From Chitinophagaceae bacterium (lineage in GTDB: Bacteria; Bacteroidota; Bacteroidia; Chitinophagales; Chitinophagaceae): a stretch of DNA of 64,000 nucleotides. Positions 51,922 to 59,957 of this stretch are shown piece by piece. A program made the position numbers and the translations under genes. The stretch's first letter is position 1. Each line of letters opens with the position of its first letter. The notes beneath the pieces were generated by a model. That model saw nothing but the letters and a program-made list of their open reading frames with translations. It searched no databases and was not told the DNA's origin. The stretch covers positions 549,434-613,433 of the forward strand of contig JAHBTK010000001.1 in the NCBI GenBank assembly GCA_019638625.1, in the 5' to 3' direction.

Positions 51922-52716
51922 ATGAATAAAACCATATTTAATATAACAAAAATGGATTGCCCAAGTGAGGAGCAATTAATCCGTATGAAACTGCAAAACT
52001 TTGATACGGTAAAGTCATTGGAATTTGATATTCCCAATAGAAAACTAAATGTTTACCATAGTGGAAACCCAGAGCCGATTTTTTCAGCTTTGGAAACTTT
52101 GAACCTAAATACAACGTTGATTTCAACCGAAGAAACTGACGGAGTTGTGGAAACAGATACAAGCAATGTCCAACGGAAACTACTTTGGACGGTATTGATT
52201 ATCAATTTCGTTTTCTTTGGGTTAGAAATGTTATTCGGTATTTTTTCCAACTCAATGGGATTGGTGGCGGATAGCTTGGATATGCTTGCAGATAGCATCG
52301 TTTACGCATTGGCTTTGTTTGCCGTTGGAGGCACGATTGCAAGAAAAAACAACATAGCCAAATTTGCAGGGTACTTCCAAATCCTGTTAGCTGTTATCGG
52401 TTTTGTGGAAGTCGTTAGGCGGTTTTTGGGGTTTGAAAAAATGCCCGATTTTCAAACGATGATTATCGTTTCCGTTTTGGCACTAATGGCAAACGTACTT
52501 TGTCTTTACCTGTTACAAAAGAACAAAAGTAAGGAAGCCCACATGCAGGCAAGTATGATTTTCACATCGAACGATGTCATTATCAATTCGGGCGTTATCG
52601 TTGCAGGTCTCTTGGTTCATTGGCTTAATTCAAGCTACCCCGATTTGATTATCGGAGCAATTGTATTTGTAATTGTGGCAAGAGGGGCATATAGGATATT
52701 GAAGTTAGTAGAATAA
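51922..52716 (+). CDS. CDF-type cation transporter with HMA-like N-terminus
   Basis: 264 residues. Residues 1-65 look like an HMA-type metal domain with an altered motif (ITKMDCPSEEQLI). The rest is a cation-diffusion-facilitator fold: VADSLDMLADSIVYALALF in TM2 (Asp pair) and FTSNDVIINSGVIVAG in TM5, with Asn-Asp replacing the more usual D/H pair. It would export Zn, Cu or similar ions against protons. Tightly linked (4 bp) to the TonB receptor. Confidence 0.82.
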   Translation: MNKTIFNITKMDCPSEEQLIRMKLQNFDTVKSLEFDIPNRKLNVYHSGNPEPIFSALETLNLNTTLISTEETDGVVETDTSNVQRKLLWTVLIINFVFFGLEMLFGIFSNSMGLVADSLDMLADSIVYALALFAVGGTIARKNNIAKFAGYFQILLAVIGFVEVVRRFLGFEKMPDFQTMIIVSVLALMANVLCLYLLQKNKSKEAHMQASMIFTSNDVIINSGVIVAGLLVHWLNSSYPDLIIGAIVFVIVARGAYRILKLVE

Positions 52717-52892
52717 GTCGTTATATTTTCAAGTGATAAGCAAGCTGTTTTAGAAATGCCCTTTTTCCGGCCAATTTTTTATTGTGGTTGGCGAAAAAGG
52801 GTATTTTGTAAATCCTGGAAAAGTGGATAGGTGGTTTTGCTCAGATAAGCAAAAAAATCTTAAAAAATCACACAAAAAACCAATCTAATTTG

Positions 52893-52900
52893 TAACTTTG
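52893..52900 (+). promoter_or_regulatory. -7 box of Cys/Lys-rich protein gene
   Basis: TAACTTTG is a perfect TAnnTTTG. It ends five bases before the TTG start at 52906, which supports a leaderless or near-leaderless start. Confidence 0.5.
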
Positions 52901-52905
52901 TTGCG

Positions 52906-53292
52906 TTGAAAAATTATAGAATACATATAGGCATTTTGACATTGTTCTGTTTGGTTTTCTTTATGATGCCAAGTCAGAGCTATGCCTGTTCCAAAAATTC
53001 AACAAAGACCGAGCAGTCTTCCTGCTCAAAGGAGAAATCCAAAAAATCAGAACATAAAAAAGGTTGCAAGGGCAAATCCTGTAAAAAATGCAAAAGTGAC
53101 AAATGCGGGGGCGGCTGTTCACACAGCTCTTGCAAGTGCGGTGCTTCAACCACTTCCCTAAATGTCCCAACCATAATCGAATTAAAAGCTAAAAATCCAT
53201 TTGCTGAAGTTAAAAAGCAAAAATTCGGTTTCAAGGAAGCCTACTATTCTTCGGGATTTTTCTTCATTTGGCTACCGCCTAAAATAAGCTAA
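52906..53292 (+). CDS. Exported Cys/Lys-rich protein
   Basis: 128 residues using TTG 52906; no in-frame ATG gives a signal peptide (the ATGs at MMPSQ would lose it). Signal peptide (IGILTLFCLVFFMMPSQSYA), then a metallothionein-like stretch rich in Cys and Lys (GCKGKSCKKCKSDKCGGGC), then a C-terminal FFFIWLPPKIS. It probably binds copper or another soft metal outside the cytoplasm. The tail IWLPPKI matches IWHPPQI at 49349-49660. Confidence 0.75.
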   Translation: MKNYRIHIGILTLFCLVFFMMPSQSYACSKNSTKTEQSSCSKEKSKKSEHKKGCKGKSCKKCKSDKCGGGCSHSSCKCGASTTSLNVPTIIELKAKNPFAEVKKQKFGFKEAYYSSGFFFIWLPPKIS

Positions 53293-53294
53293 AA

Positions 53295-53346
53295 CTATGG
53301 CTTGACAGCCATAGGTGTGCCTTGTCAAAAGCTGTTCCGGCTTTTG
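53295..53346 (+). terminator. Two hairpins between Cys/Lys-rich and HMA genes
   Basis: CTATGGC-TTGACA-GCCATAG (53295-53314) and CAAAAGC-tgttccg-GCTTTTG (53326-53346) are perfect 7-bp stems. Neither has a strong T-run after it, so they may attenuate or process the message more than stop it. Confidence 0.4.
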
Positions 53347-53429
53347 CAAATCCCCTATTTGTATCATTTATTTAAAATTTAAAACAGAAATGGGCTTATC
53401 AATCCCCCGTTTCTCAAAATGTAATTATT

Positions 53430-54305
53430 ATGAAATCATTATCAAAAATAGTGATGGTAATCGCCGTATTACTATCATCAATAAACGGCTTCGCACAAAT
53501 CAAGAATGCGAAAACAGAAACCGTAAAGATTTATGGCAATTGTGGTATGTGCAAAACCACCATCGAAAAAGCAGGTAACGTAAAAAAGGTAGCCAGTGTG
53601 GACTGGAACAAAGATACCAAGATGGCTACGCTCACCTATGACGGCGACAAAACAAATCAGGATGAAATCCTGAAACGTATCGCTTTGGCTGGTTATGACA
53701 GTGAGAAGTTCCGTGCGCCGGATGACGCATATGCTAAACTGGCTGGTTGCTGCCAGTATGATAGACCAGTGAAGACGGTTGCCAAAAACAAGGAGGCGGG
53801 AATGGACATGAATGCCGGACATGGCAATCACGACCATAGCCAAATGGCAGCTAACAAAGATGCAGCCCAAAACCAATCACAGCTAAAGGCTGTATTTGAC
53901 AACTACTTTTCAGTGAAAGATGCTTTGATAAAAACCGATGCAGCGACCGCATCTGCCAAAGCCGCTGAATTGGCTACATCCCTTAAAGCAGTCGATATGA
54001 ATAAGCTATCGGCAGAGGAACATACGGCTTGGATGAAAGTAATGCAGGACTTAACGGCCAATGCGGAAAGCATTTCAAAATCAAAAGACGTTGCAAAACA
54101 AAGAAGTGCTTTTGCGGCACTTTCGGGAAGCATCTACACACTGGCTAAAGTGTCTAAACAGGACACCCCCGTTTATTACCAGCACTGTCCTATGTACAAT
54201 GGAGGTAAGGGAGCCAATTGGCTAAGTAAAGAGAATGCCGTTAAAAATCCATATTACGGCTCACAGATGCTTACCTGCGGCAGTACGGTCGAAACCATTA
54301 AATAA
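53430..54305 (+). CDS. HMA-domain plus DUF3347 periplasmic metal protein
   Basis: 291 residues. Signal peptide (MKSLSKIVMVIAVLLSSINGFAQ), an HMA domain with YGNCGMCKTTIEKA (about 38-100), a His/Met-rich linker (GMDMNAGHGNHDHSQMAANKD, partly) and a C-terminal DUF3347 domain ending YQHCPMYNGGKGANWLSKE. DUF3347 proteins go with copper efflux pumps, often as parts of CusB-like proteins. It probably carries Cu/Ag in the periplasm to the pump downstream. Confidence 0.85.
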   Translation: MKSLSKIVMVIAVLLSSINGFAQIKNAKTETVKIYGNCGMCKTTIEKAGNVKKVASVDWNKDTKMATLTYDGDKTNQDEILKRIALAGYDSEKFRAPDDAYAKLAGCCQYDRPVKTVAKNKEAGMDMNAGHGNHDHSQMAANKDAAQNQSQLKAVFDNYFSVKDALIKTDAATASAKAAELATSLKAVDMNKLSAEEHTAWMKVMQDLTANAESISKSKDVAKQRSAFAALSGSIYTLAKVSKQDTPVYYQHCPMYNGGKGANWLSKENAVKNPYYGSQMLTCGSTVETIK

Positions 54306-54319
54306 CAGGTCTGAAAGCT

Positions 54320-54625
54320 ATGGTACAGTACAATGACATGGTGCAGGCACTTAAAGACCTAAGACAGCGTGGGTACAGTATGGACTTTAGTCTGTTGCCG
54401 GACTGCCTTTACTGTGCGTCAAAGAGCCTGAAACTAAAACCGGAGGATTTTACGGTTACGGAAACTCATAGGTTTGAAAGCCTCGACAGTAGTCCTGATA
54501 ACAATGCCGTGATTTATGCCATATCGTCCAATGACGGTAAGAGCAAAGGGGTACTTGTTGATGCCTATGGTACTTATGCTGAAGAAATGTCCCATGAGAT
54601 GGTAAAAAAATTAAATGCAACATAA
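54320..54625 (+). CDS. Small conserved protein of unknown function
   Basis: 101 residues, soluble: MVQALKDLRQRGYSMDFSLLPDCLYC, then LKPEDFTVTETHRFESLDSSPDNNAVIYAI and a Gly/Asp-rich strand pair. In databases such proteins are often called phosphoribosylpyrophosphate synthetase, but it is far too short and has no PRPP loop, so that label looks wrong. It lies between the DUF3347 gene and copB with short gaps, so it belongs to the copper operon. Confidence 0.7.
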   Translation: MVQYNDMVQALKDLRQRGYSMDFSLLPDCLYCASKSLKLKPEDFTVTETHRFESLDSSPDNNAVIYAISSNDGKSKGVLVDAYGTYAEEMSHEMVKKLNAT

Positions 54626-54643
54626 CTTTTAAAATCCCTTGTT

Positions 54644-56767
54644 ATGAAAAAATACACGTGTCCTATGCACCCGCAGGTGCTAAAAGACGAACCAGGCAAA
54701 TGCCCTCTTTGTGGCATGGCATTGGTTCACGTTGGCGGTACGTCAGCTTCTCATGAACACACATCAGAACATGGGCATTCCGGGCATTCTCAACATGGCC
54801 ATGCTGATGAAAACTTTAATAAACATGAGGGACATCATACAGGCGATTTCCTCACACGTTTTTGGATAAGCCTTGTCATTACAATCCCTATCCTGCTCCT
54901 GTCGCACATGATACAGCAATGGTTGGGTTTCTCCCTTGTTTTCAATGGCGATAAATATGTGCTGCTGGCATTGGGTACGGTGATTTATAGCTATGGAGGC
55001 TTGCCATTCCTAAAAGGAATGATTGGCGAGATAAAAGCCAAGGCCATAGGCATGATGACCCTTGTCGCCATTGCCATATCCGTAGCCTATGTCTATTCCG
55101 TAGCCGTTGTATTTGGCTTGCAGGGTATGGACTTCTTTTGGGAACTGGCAACCCTTATTGACATCATGCTGTTAGGGCATTGGCTGGAAATGCGTTCCCA
55201 AATGGCTGCTTCACGGGCATTGCAGTCATTGGTGGCTTTGCTGCCCAACGATGTTACCGTGGAACGTGGCGGAGAAGCCGTAAAGATAAAGCTCGAAGAC
55301 CTGCAAAGCGGTGAAACGGCTATCATAAAACCGGGTGAAAAAATTCCAGCCGATGGATTGGTACTGGAGGGGCTTTCGTATATCAACGAGAGTATGCTTA
55401 CCGGAGAAAGTGTTCCCGTAAAAAAGGAAAAAGACGGAAAGGTCATCGCAGGCTCTATCAATGGCGATGGTGCGCTGAAAGTCAAGGTAACAGCCGTGGG
55501 AAAAGACAGCTACCTGAACAGGGTTATCAATCTTGTGCAGGAAGCGCAGGCTACCAAGTCTAATACACAGAACCTTGCGGACAAAGTTGCCAAATGGCTC
55601 ACCTTTATTGCCATTGCCGTTGGCATAGGCACATTTGCCTATTGGTATGCAAGCAGTGGAGATATTGCCTTTGCGCTTGAAAGAATGGTGACGGTGATGG
55701 TAACGGCCTGCCCGCACGCATTGGGCGTGGCTATCCCGTTGGTGGTCGCCATTTCCACAACGCTTTCGGCGACCAATGGCCTGCTCATCCGCAACCGTAC
55801 GGCATTTGAAACCACCCGCAAACTTTCCACCGTCATTTTTGATAAGACCGGAACGCTCACCAAAGGTTCCCATGCAGTAGAAAAGGTTATACCGTTAACG
55901 GATGAATATAATGCCGATGAGGTTATCCAGTATGCTGCCGCAGTACAGCAAAATTCGGAACACCATATTGCTAAAGGCATTATGGCTACATTGAAAGAAA
56001 AGAGCCTTGCCTTATGGAAATCTGAAAACTTTAGCTATATGCAGGGCATAGGTGTAAAAGGTGTCGTGAACGGCAAAAATATCGTAGCTGGCGGCCCGAA
56101 TTATTTCACCGAAAACCACCTTTCCCTGCCGGAAATACCAAGCGAAATCAATCAGGAAGCCGAAACGGTCAACTTTGTCCTCATTGATGACCGGGTAATC
56201 GGCATCATTACTTTGGCAGACAGCATCCGTGAGGGTTCGGCACAGGCGATTGAGGAACTCAAAAAAATGGGCATCAAGTCCTTTCTGCTCACCGGGGACA
56301 ACGACAGGATTGCTGCTGCCGTAGCCGGAAAATTGGGTATGGACGGGTATTTGGCCAATGTGCTTCCGCATAACAAGCAGGAGAAAGTAAAGGAGTTTCA
56401 GGCAAAAGGCGAAATCGTAGCAATGACTGGTGATGGTGTAAATGATGCACCTGCACTGGCACAGGCAGATGTTGGAATTGCCGTGGGTTCCGGTACGGAC
56501 GTGGCTGCCGAAACAGCCGATATCATATTGGTGGACAGCGACCCGAGGGATGTGGTCAAACTGATTGACTTTGGCAGACTTACCTACAAGAAAATGATAC
56601 AGAACCTGATATGGGCGGTTGGCTACAACGTGGTGGCAATACCACTTGCAGCAGGTATATTCTATCCAAATTTTGTTTTAAGCCCAGCAATGGGTGCGGT
56701 ATTGATGAGCGTAAGTACGATAGTAGTAGCGATTAATTCCCAACTTTTAAAAAGGAGACTGTCATGA
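54644..56767 (+). CDS. copB: CopB-type copper P-type ATPase
   Basis: 707 residues. N-terminus: heavy-metal-binding motif YTCPMHPQVLKDEPGKCPLCGM and a His-rich stretch (about 35-70). Then the P1B ATPase core: phosphatase TGES (near 251), membrane motif TACPHALG (near 354; CPH, the CopB subtype, not CPC), DKTGT (near 400), GDGVNDAPALA (near 595). CPH ATPases export Cu. The stop overlaps the cusA start (ATGA), so pump and ATPase are coupled. Confidence 0.92.
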   Translation: MKKYTCPMHPQVLKDEPGKCPLCGMALVHVGGTSASHEHTSEHGHSGHSQHGHADENFNKHEGHHTGDFLTRFWISLVITIPILLLSHMIQQWLGFSLVFNGDKYVLLALGTVIYSYGGLPFLKGMIGEIKAKAIGMMTLVAIAISVAYVYSVAVVFGLQGMDFFWELATLIDIMLLGHWLEMRSQMAASRALQSLVALLPNDVTVERGGEAVKIKLEDLQSGETAIIKPGEKIPADGLVLEGLSYINESMLTGESVPVKKEKDGKVIAGSINGDGALKVKVTAVGKDSYLNRVINLVQEAQATKSNTQNLADKVAKWLTFIAIAVGIGTFAYWYASSGDIAFALERMVTVMVTACPHALGVAIPLVVAISTTLSATNGLLIRNRTAFETTRKLSTVIFDKTGTLTKGSHAVEKVIPLTDEYNADEVIQYAAAVQQNSEHHIAKGIMATLKEKSLALWKSENFSYMQGIGVKGVVNGKNIVAGGPNYFTENHLSLPEIPSEINQEAETVNFVLIDDRVIGIITLADSIREGSAQAIEELKKMGIKSFLLTGDNDRIAAAVAGKLGMDGYLANVLPHNKQEKVKEFQAKGEIVAMTGDGVNDAPALAQADVGIAVGSGTDVAAETADIILVDSDPRDVVKLIDFGRLTYKKMIQNLIWAVGYNVVAIPLAAGIFYPNFVLSPAMGAVLMSVSTIVVAINSQLLKRRLS

Positions 56768-58038
56768 TAGAGAAAATTATTTCATGGTCAACGCACAACC
56801 GCTTTTTCGTGTGGATAGGCATACTGCTGATTGTGGTTGGGGGCGTATGGTCGGTAATGACCACACCGGTTGATGCCATCCCCGACCTTTCCGAAAATCA
56901 GGTCATCGTTTACACCGAATGGATGGGACGTAACCCCCAAATCATGGAAGACCAGATTACCTACCCTTTGGTTTCCAACTTGCAGGGTATTCCCAACGTT
57001 AAGGCCATTCGTGCAGCATCTATGTTTGGCATGAGTTTCATCTTTGTTGTATTTAATGACGATGCAGAAATCTATTGGGCAAGAACCCGTGTTTTGGAGC
57101 GGTTGAACTTCGCTCAAAAAGCATTACCACAAGGGGTAACTCCCACTCTCGGTCCCGATGGAACAGGCGTGGGTCATGTTTTTTGGTACACGCTTCAGGG
57201 CGATGGTTACGATTTGGGCGAACTCCGTGCAGTGCAGGACTGGTATGTAAAATTTGCAATGCAGAATGTAGAAGGTGTGAGCGAGGTGGCCTCTTTCGGA
57301 GGTTTCCAAAAACAATATCAGGTGAGCGTCAATCCCAACAAACTTATTTACTACAACATTTCAGCAATGGATGTGGCAAATGCCCTTAAAGCCAACAATC
57401 GTGACGTTGGAGGAAGTATCTATGAAATGAACCGTATGGGTTATATGATTAGAGGATTAGGTTATATCAAAGACATCCGGGATATAGAAGAAATTTCCGT
57501 TGGCTCAAATAAATCCATTCCCATCAAGCTGAAAGATGTTGCCGATGTACAAATGAGCAGCGACATCCGATTGGGAATTGTAGAAGAAAACGGCGAAGGC
57601 GAAGTAGTGGGCGGTGTGGTGGTTGCCAGATATGGCGAAAATGCAAAAGAAGTGATTGACCGTGTAAAAGAAAGGTTAGGCGATGTGGAAAAAGGTTTGC
57701 CTCCCGGAGTGAAGATTAAAATTGCTTACGACCGTAGCAATTTAATTGAAGCTGCCATTGCAACATTGAAAGAGGCGTTGTGGGAAGAAATTATTGTGGT
57801 TTCATTAGTGGTGCTGATTTTTCTTTTCCATGTGCGAAGCGCAGTAGTGGCCATTGTTTCCATTCCCTTGTCGGTGCTGATTGGCTTTATGTTCGTGAAA
57901 ATGTTTGGCATTTCACTCAACATTATGTCATTGGGCGGTATTGCCTTAGCCATTGGCGATTTGGTGGATGCGGGAATTGTGATGACTGAAAACGCTTATA
58001 AAGGTTTAGTAAAAGCAGTTTTAAAAACAGAAGAATAA
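56764..58038 (+). CDS. cusA: CusA-like RND efflux pump, N-terminal part
   Basis: 424 residues: TM1 (FFVWIGILLIVVGGVWSVM), the porter half-domain with DAIPDLSENQVIVYTEWMGRNPQ, and TM2-4 up to AIGDLVDAGIVMTENAYKGLVKAVLKTEE, then a stop. Complete CusA/CzcA proteins continue for 600 residues more; that part is in the next frame (58038-59957). The canonical -1 slippery heptamer T-TTA-AAA lies at 58020-58026, nine bases before the stop, and the -1 frame is open into the second part. So the gene is either recoded, mutated in the T4A5 run, or truly split with TAATG coupling. Confidence 0.8.
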   Translation: MIEKIISWSTHNRFFVWIGILLIVVGGVWSVMTTPVDAIPDLSENQVIVYTEWMGRNPQIMEDQITYPLVSNLQGIPNVKAIRAASMFGMSFIFVVFNDDAEIYWARTRVLERLNFAQKALPQGVTPTLGPDGTGVGHVFWYTLQGDGYDLGELRAVQDWYVKFAMQNVEGVSEVASFGGFQKQYQVSVNPNKLIYYNISAMDVANALKANNRDVGGSIYEMNRMGYMIRGLGYIKDIRDIEEISVGSNKSIPIKLKDVADVQMSSDIRLGIVEENGEGEVVGGVVVARYGENAKEVIDRVKERLGDVEKGLPPGVKIKIAYDRSNLIEAAIATLKEALWEEIIVVSLVVLIFLFHVRSAVVAIVSIPLSVLIGFMFVKMFGISLNIMSLGGIALAIGDLVDAGIVMTENAYKGLVKAVLKTEE

Positions 58039-59957
58039 TGGAAAAGCAAAGAATAGGAAATACAAAAGAATTGAGTGAGGAAGAACGTATCAAAATCATT
58101 GAACGCTCATCACGCACTGTTGGAAGAGCCGTTTTCTTTTCCATATTGGTAACGCTCATTTCATTCTCTCCCATATTGTTTCTCGAAGGGCAGGAAAAGA
58201 AAATGTTTTCGCCTTTGGTATGGACAAAAACCTTTACTATGATTGGCTCCGCCATTATAGCATTATTTGTTGTCCCAATGCTGTTGCGTTCTTTAATGAA
58301 AGGCAAGCTCATTCCTGAAAGCAGAAACCCCGTTGCAAATTTCTTTATAAAAATATACAGCCCTGTTTTGCGCCTTTGCCAGCATTGGAAAAAAACGGTA
58401 ATTGCTATTGCTGCTTTAATCGTGGTGGGTAGCATTCCTTTTGTAGTGCGTTTGGGTTCGGAATTTATGCCACCGTTAGACGAAGGTTCTCTTTTGTTTA
58501 TGCCCGTTACACTTCCTGATGTTTCCAACAACGAAGCCAAACGTATTTTGCAGGTGCAGGACAAGCTCATTATGTCCGTTCCCGAAGTGGAAAATGTTCT
58601 GGGCAAAGCAGGTCGTGCCTATACTGCAACCGACAATGCTCCGGTAAGTATGATTGAAAGCATTGTTGTATTAAAACCCCAATCGGAGTGGCGTAAAGGC
58701 ATGACCACCGAAAAGCTGATTTCGGAACTGAACGAAAAAGTGCAGATACCTGGTGTTACAAGTGGTTGGACACAGCCTATAATCAATCGTATCAATATGC
58801 TTTCGACAGGTGTCCGGACAGATATTGGTGTGAAAATTTATGGGCAAAACTTAGATACTATCTACAACCTTTCAAGGCAAATTGAAAAATCATTGAAAGG
58901 TATTGATGGGCTTGCAGATTTATATGTAGAGCAACTCACAGGCGGGAAATATTTGGATATAAGAATTAATCGGGAAGAAATTGCCCGATATAATCTTTCT
59001 ATTGAAGAAGTGAATATGCTTATTGAAATGGCATTAGGAGGAATGCCTTTGACCAATACCATTGAAGGCAGGCAGCGTTTCAGCGTTTCCATGCGCTTAG
59101 CGCAGGATTTTAGAAGCGATATAGAAGAAATAAAACGAACGCCTTTGCAGACATCGGGTTACGGTGTTATTCCATTGTCAGCAGTGGCGGATGTTGAAAT
59201 TTCGGAAGGCCCGCCAATGATAAATTCTGAAAATGCCATGCTGCGGGGAACGGTTCTGTTCAATGTGCGTGGCAGGGATATGGGAAGCGTAGTTGGCGAT
59301 GCTAAAAAACGTATTGATGCAGATTTTCAAAAGCTGCCCAAAGGCTATTTTATTGAATGGAGTGGGCAATATGAAAATAAGGTTCGAGCAGAGAACCGTT
59401 TAAAAATCATCATTCCCATTACGCTTTTGATAATTGCTTTTGTCCTCTATTTCACTTTCCATTCGGTTAAGGAAATGGTGATTGTCCTTTCAAGTATTCC
59501 CATTGCATTAATCGGGGGGGTATATTCAATGTATTTTTTCGATGTGAATTTTTCGGTAGCTGTTGCGGTAGGTTTTATTGCCTTATTCGGCATTGCGGTA
59601 GAGACTGGTGTATTGATGCTCGTCTATATGAATGAAGCCATAAGAGATACAGTAGAAAAAAAGAAAAGTGCTGAACTCTCAAACGAAGATGTCGAGAAAG
59701 CCGTGTTTTCCGGTGCCGTAATGCGTGTACGACCTAAACTGATGACGGTAATGGCCGATATGATTGGTTTAATGCCTATTCTTTTGGCAACAGGTGTAGG
59801 TAGTGATGTCATGAAGCCTATTACAATACCTTTTGTTTTTGGCCTAATAACTTCTACTCTTTTCGTATTAATCGTTTTGCCAGTTATATATCAAATCGTC
59901 AAGGAAAGAGAAATAAAAAAATATGGTAAAGTAGAATTTTTAGAAAACATAGATTAA
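58038..59957 (+). CDS. cusA: CusA-like RND efflux pump, C-terminal part
   Basis: 639 residues from ATG 58038, whose first base is the last base of the previous stop codon (TAATG). It holds the rest of the pump: TM5-6 (FFSILVTLISFSPILFLEG), the second porter region with NMLSTGVRTDIGVKIYG as in CusA, and TM7-12. Together the two parts make about 1060 residues, the usual length. Cu/Ag is the likely substrate. The stop overlaps the next start (TAATG). No CusB adaptor or CusC outer-membrane gene is in the window. Confidence 0.82.
   Translation: MEKQRIGNTKELSEEERIKIIERSSRTVGRAVFFSILVTLISFSPILFLEGQEKKMFSPLVWTKTFTMIGSAIIALFVVPMLLRSLMKGKLIPESRNPVANFFIKIYSPVLRLCQHWKKTVIAIAALIVVGSIPFVVRLGSEFMPPLDEGSLLFMPVTLPDVSNNEAKRILQVQDKLIMSVPEVENVLGKAGRAYTATDNAPVSMIESIVVLKPQSEWRKGMTTEKLISELNEKVQIPGVTSGWTQPIINRINMLSTGVRTDIGVKIYGQNLDTIYNLSRQIEKSLKGIDGLADLYVEQLTGGKYLDIRINREEIARYNLSIEEVNMLIEMALGGMPLTNTIEGRQRFSVSMRLAQDFRSDIEEIKRTPLQTSGYGVIPLSAVADVEISEGPPMINSENAMLRGTVLFNVRGRDMGSVVGDAKKRIDADFQKLPKGYFIEWSGQYENKVRAENRLKIIIPITLLIIAFVLYFTFHSVKEMVIVLSSIPIALIGGVYSMYFFDVNFSVAVAVGFIALFGIAVETGVLMLVYMNEAIRDTVEKKKSAELSNEDVEKAVFSGAVMRVRPKLMTVMADMIGLMPILLATGVGSDVMKPITIPFVFGLITSTLFVLIVLPVIYQIVKEREIKKYGKVEFLENID

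Noticed and set aside
54320..54625. PRPP synthetase
   Set aside because: A 101-residue protein without a PRPP loop cannot be this enzyme; the common label seems wrong.
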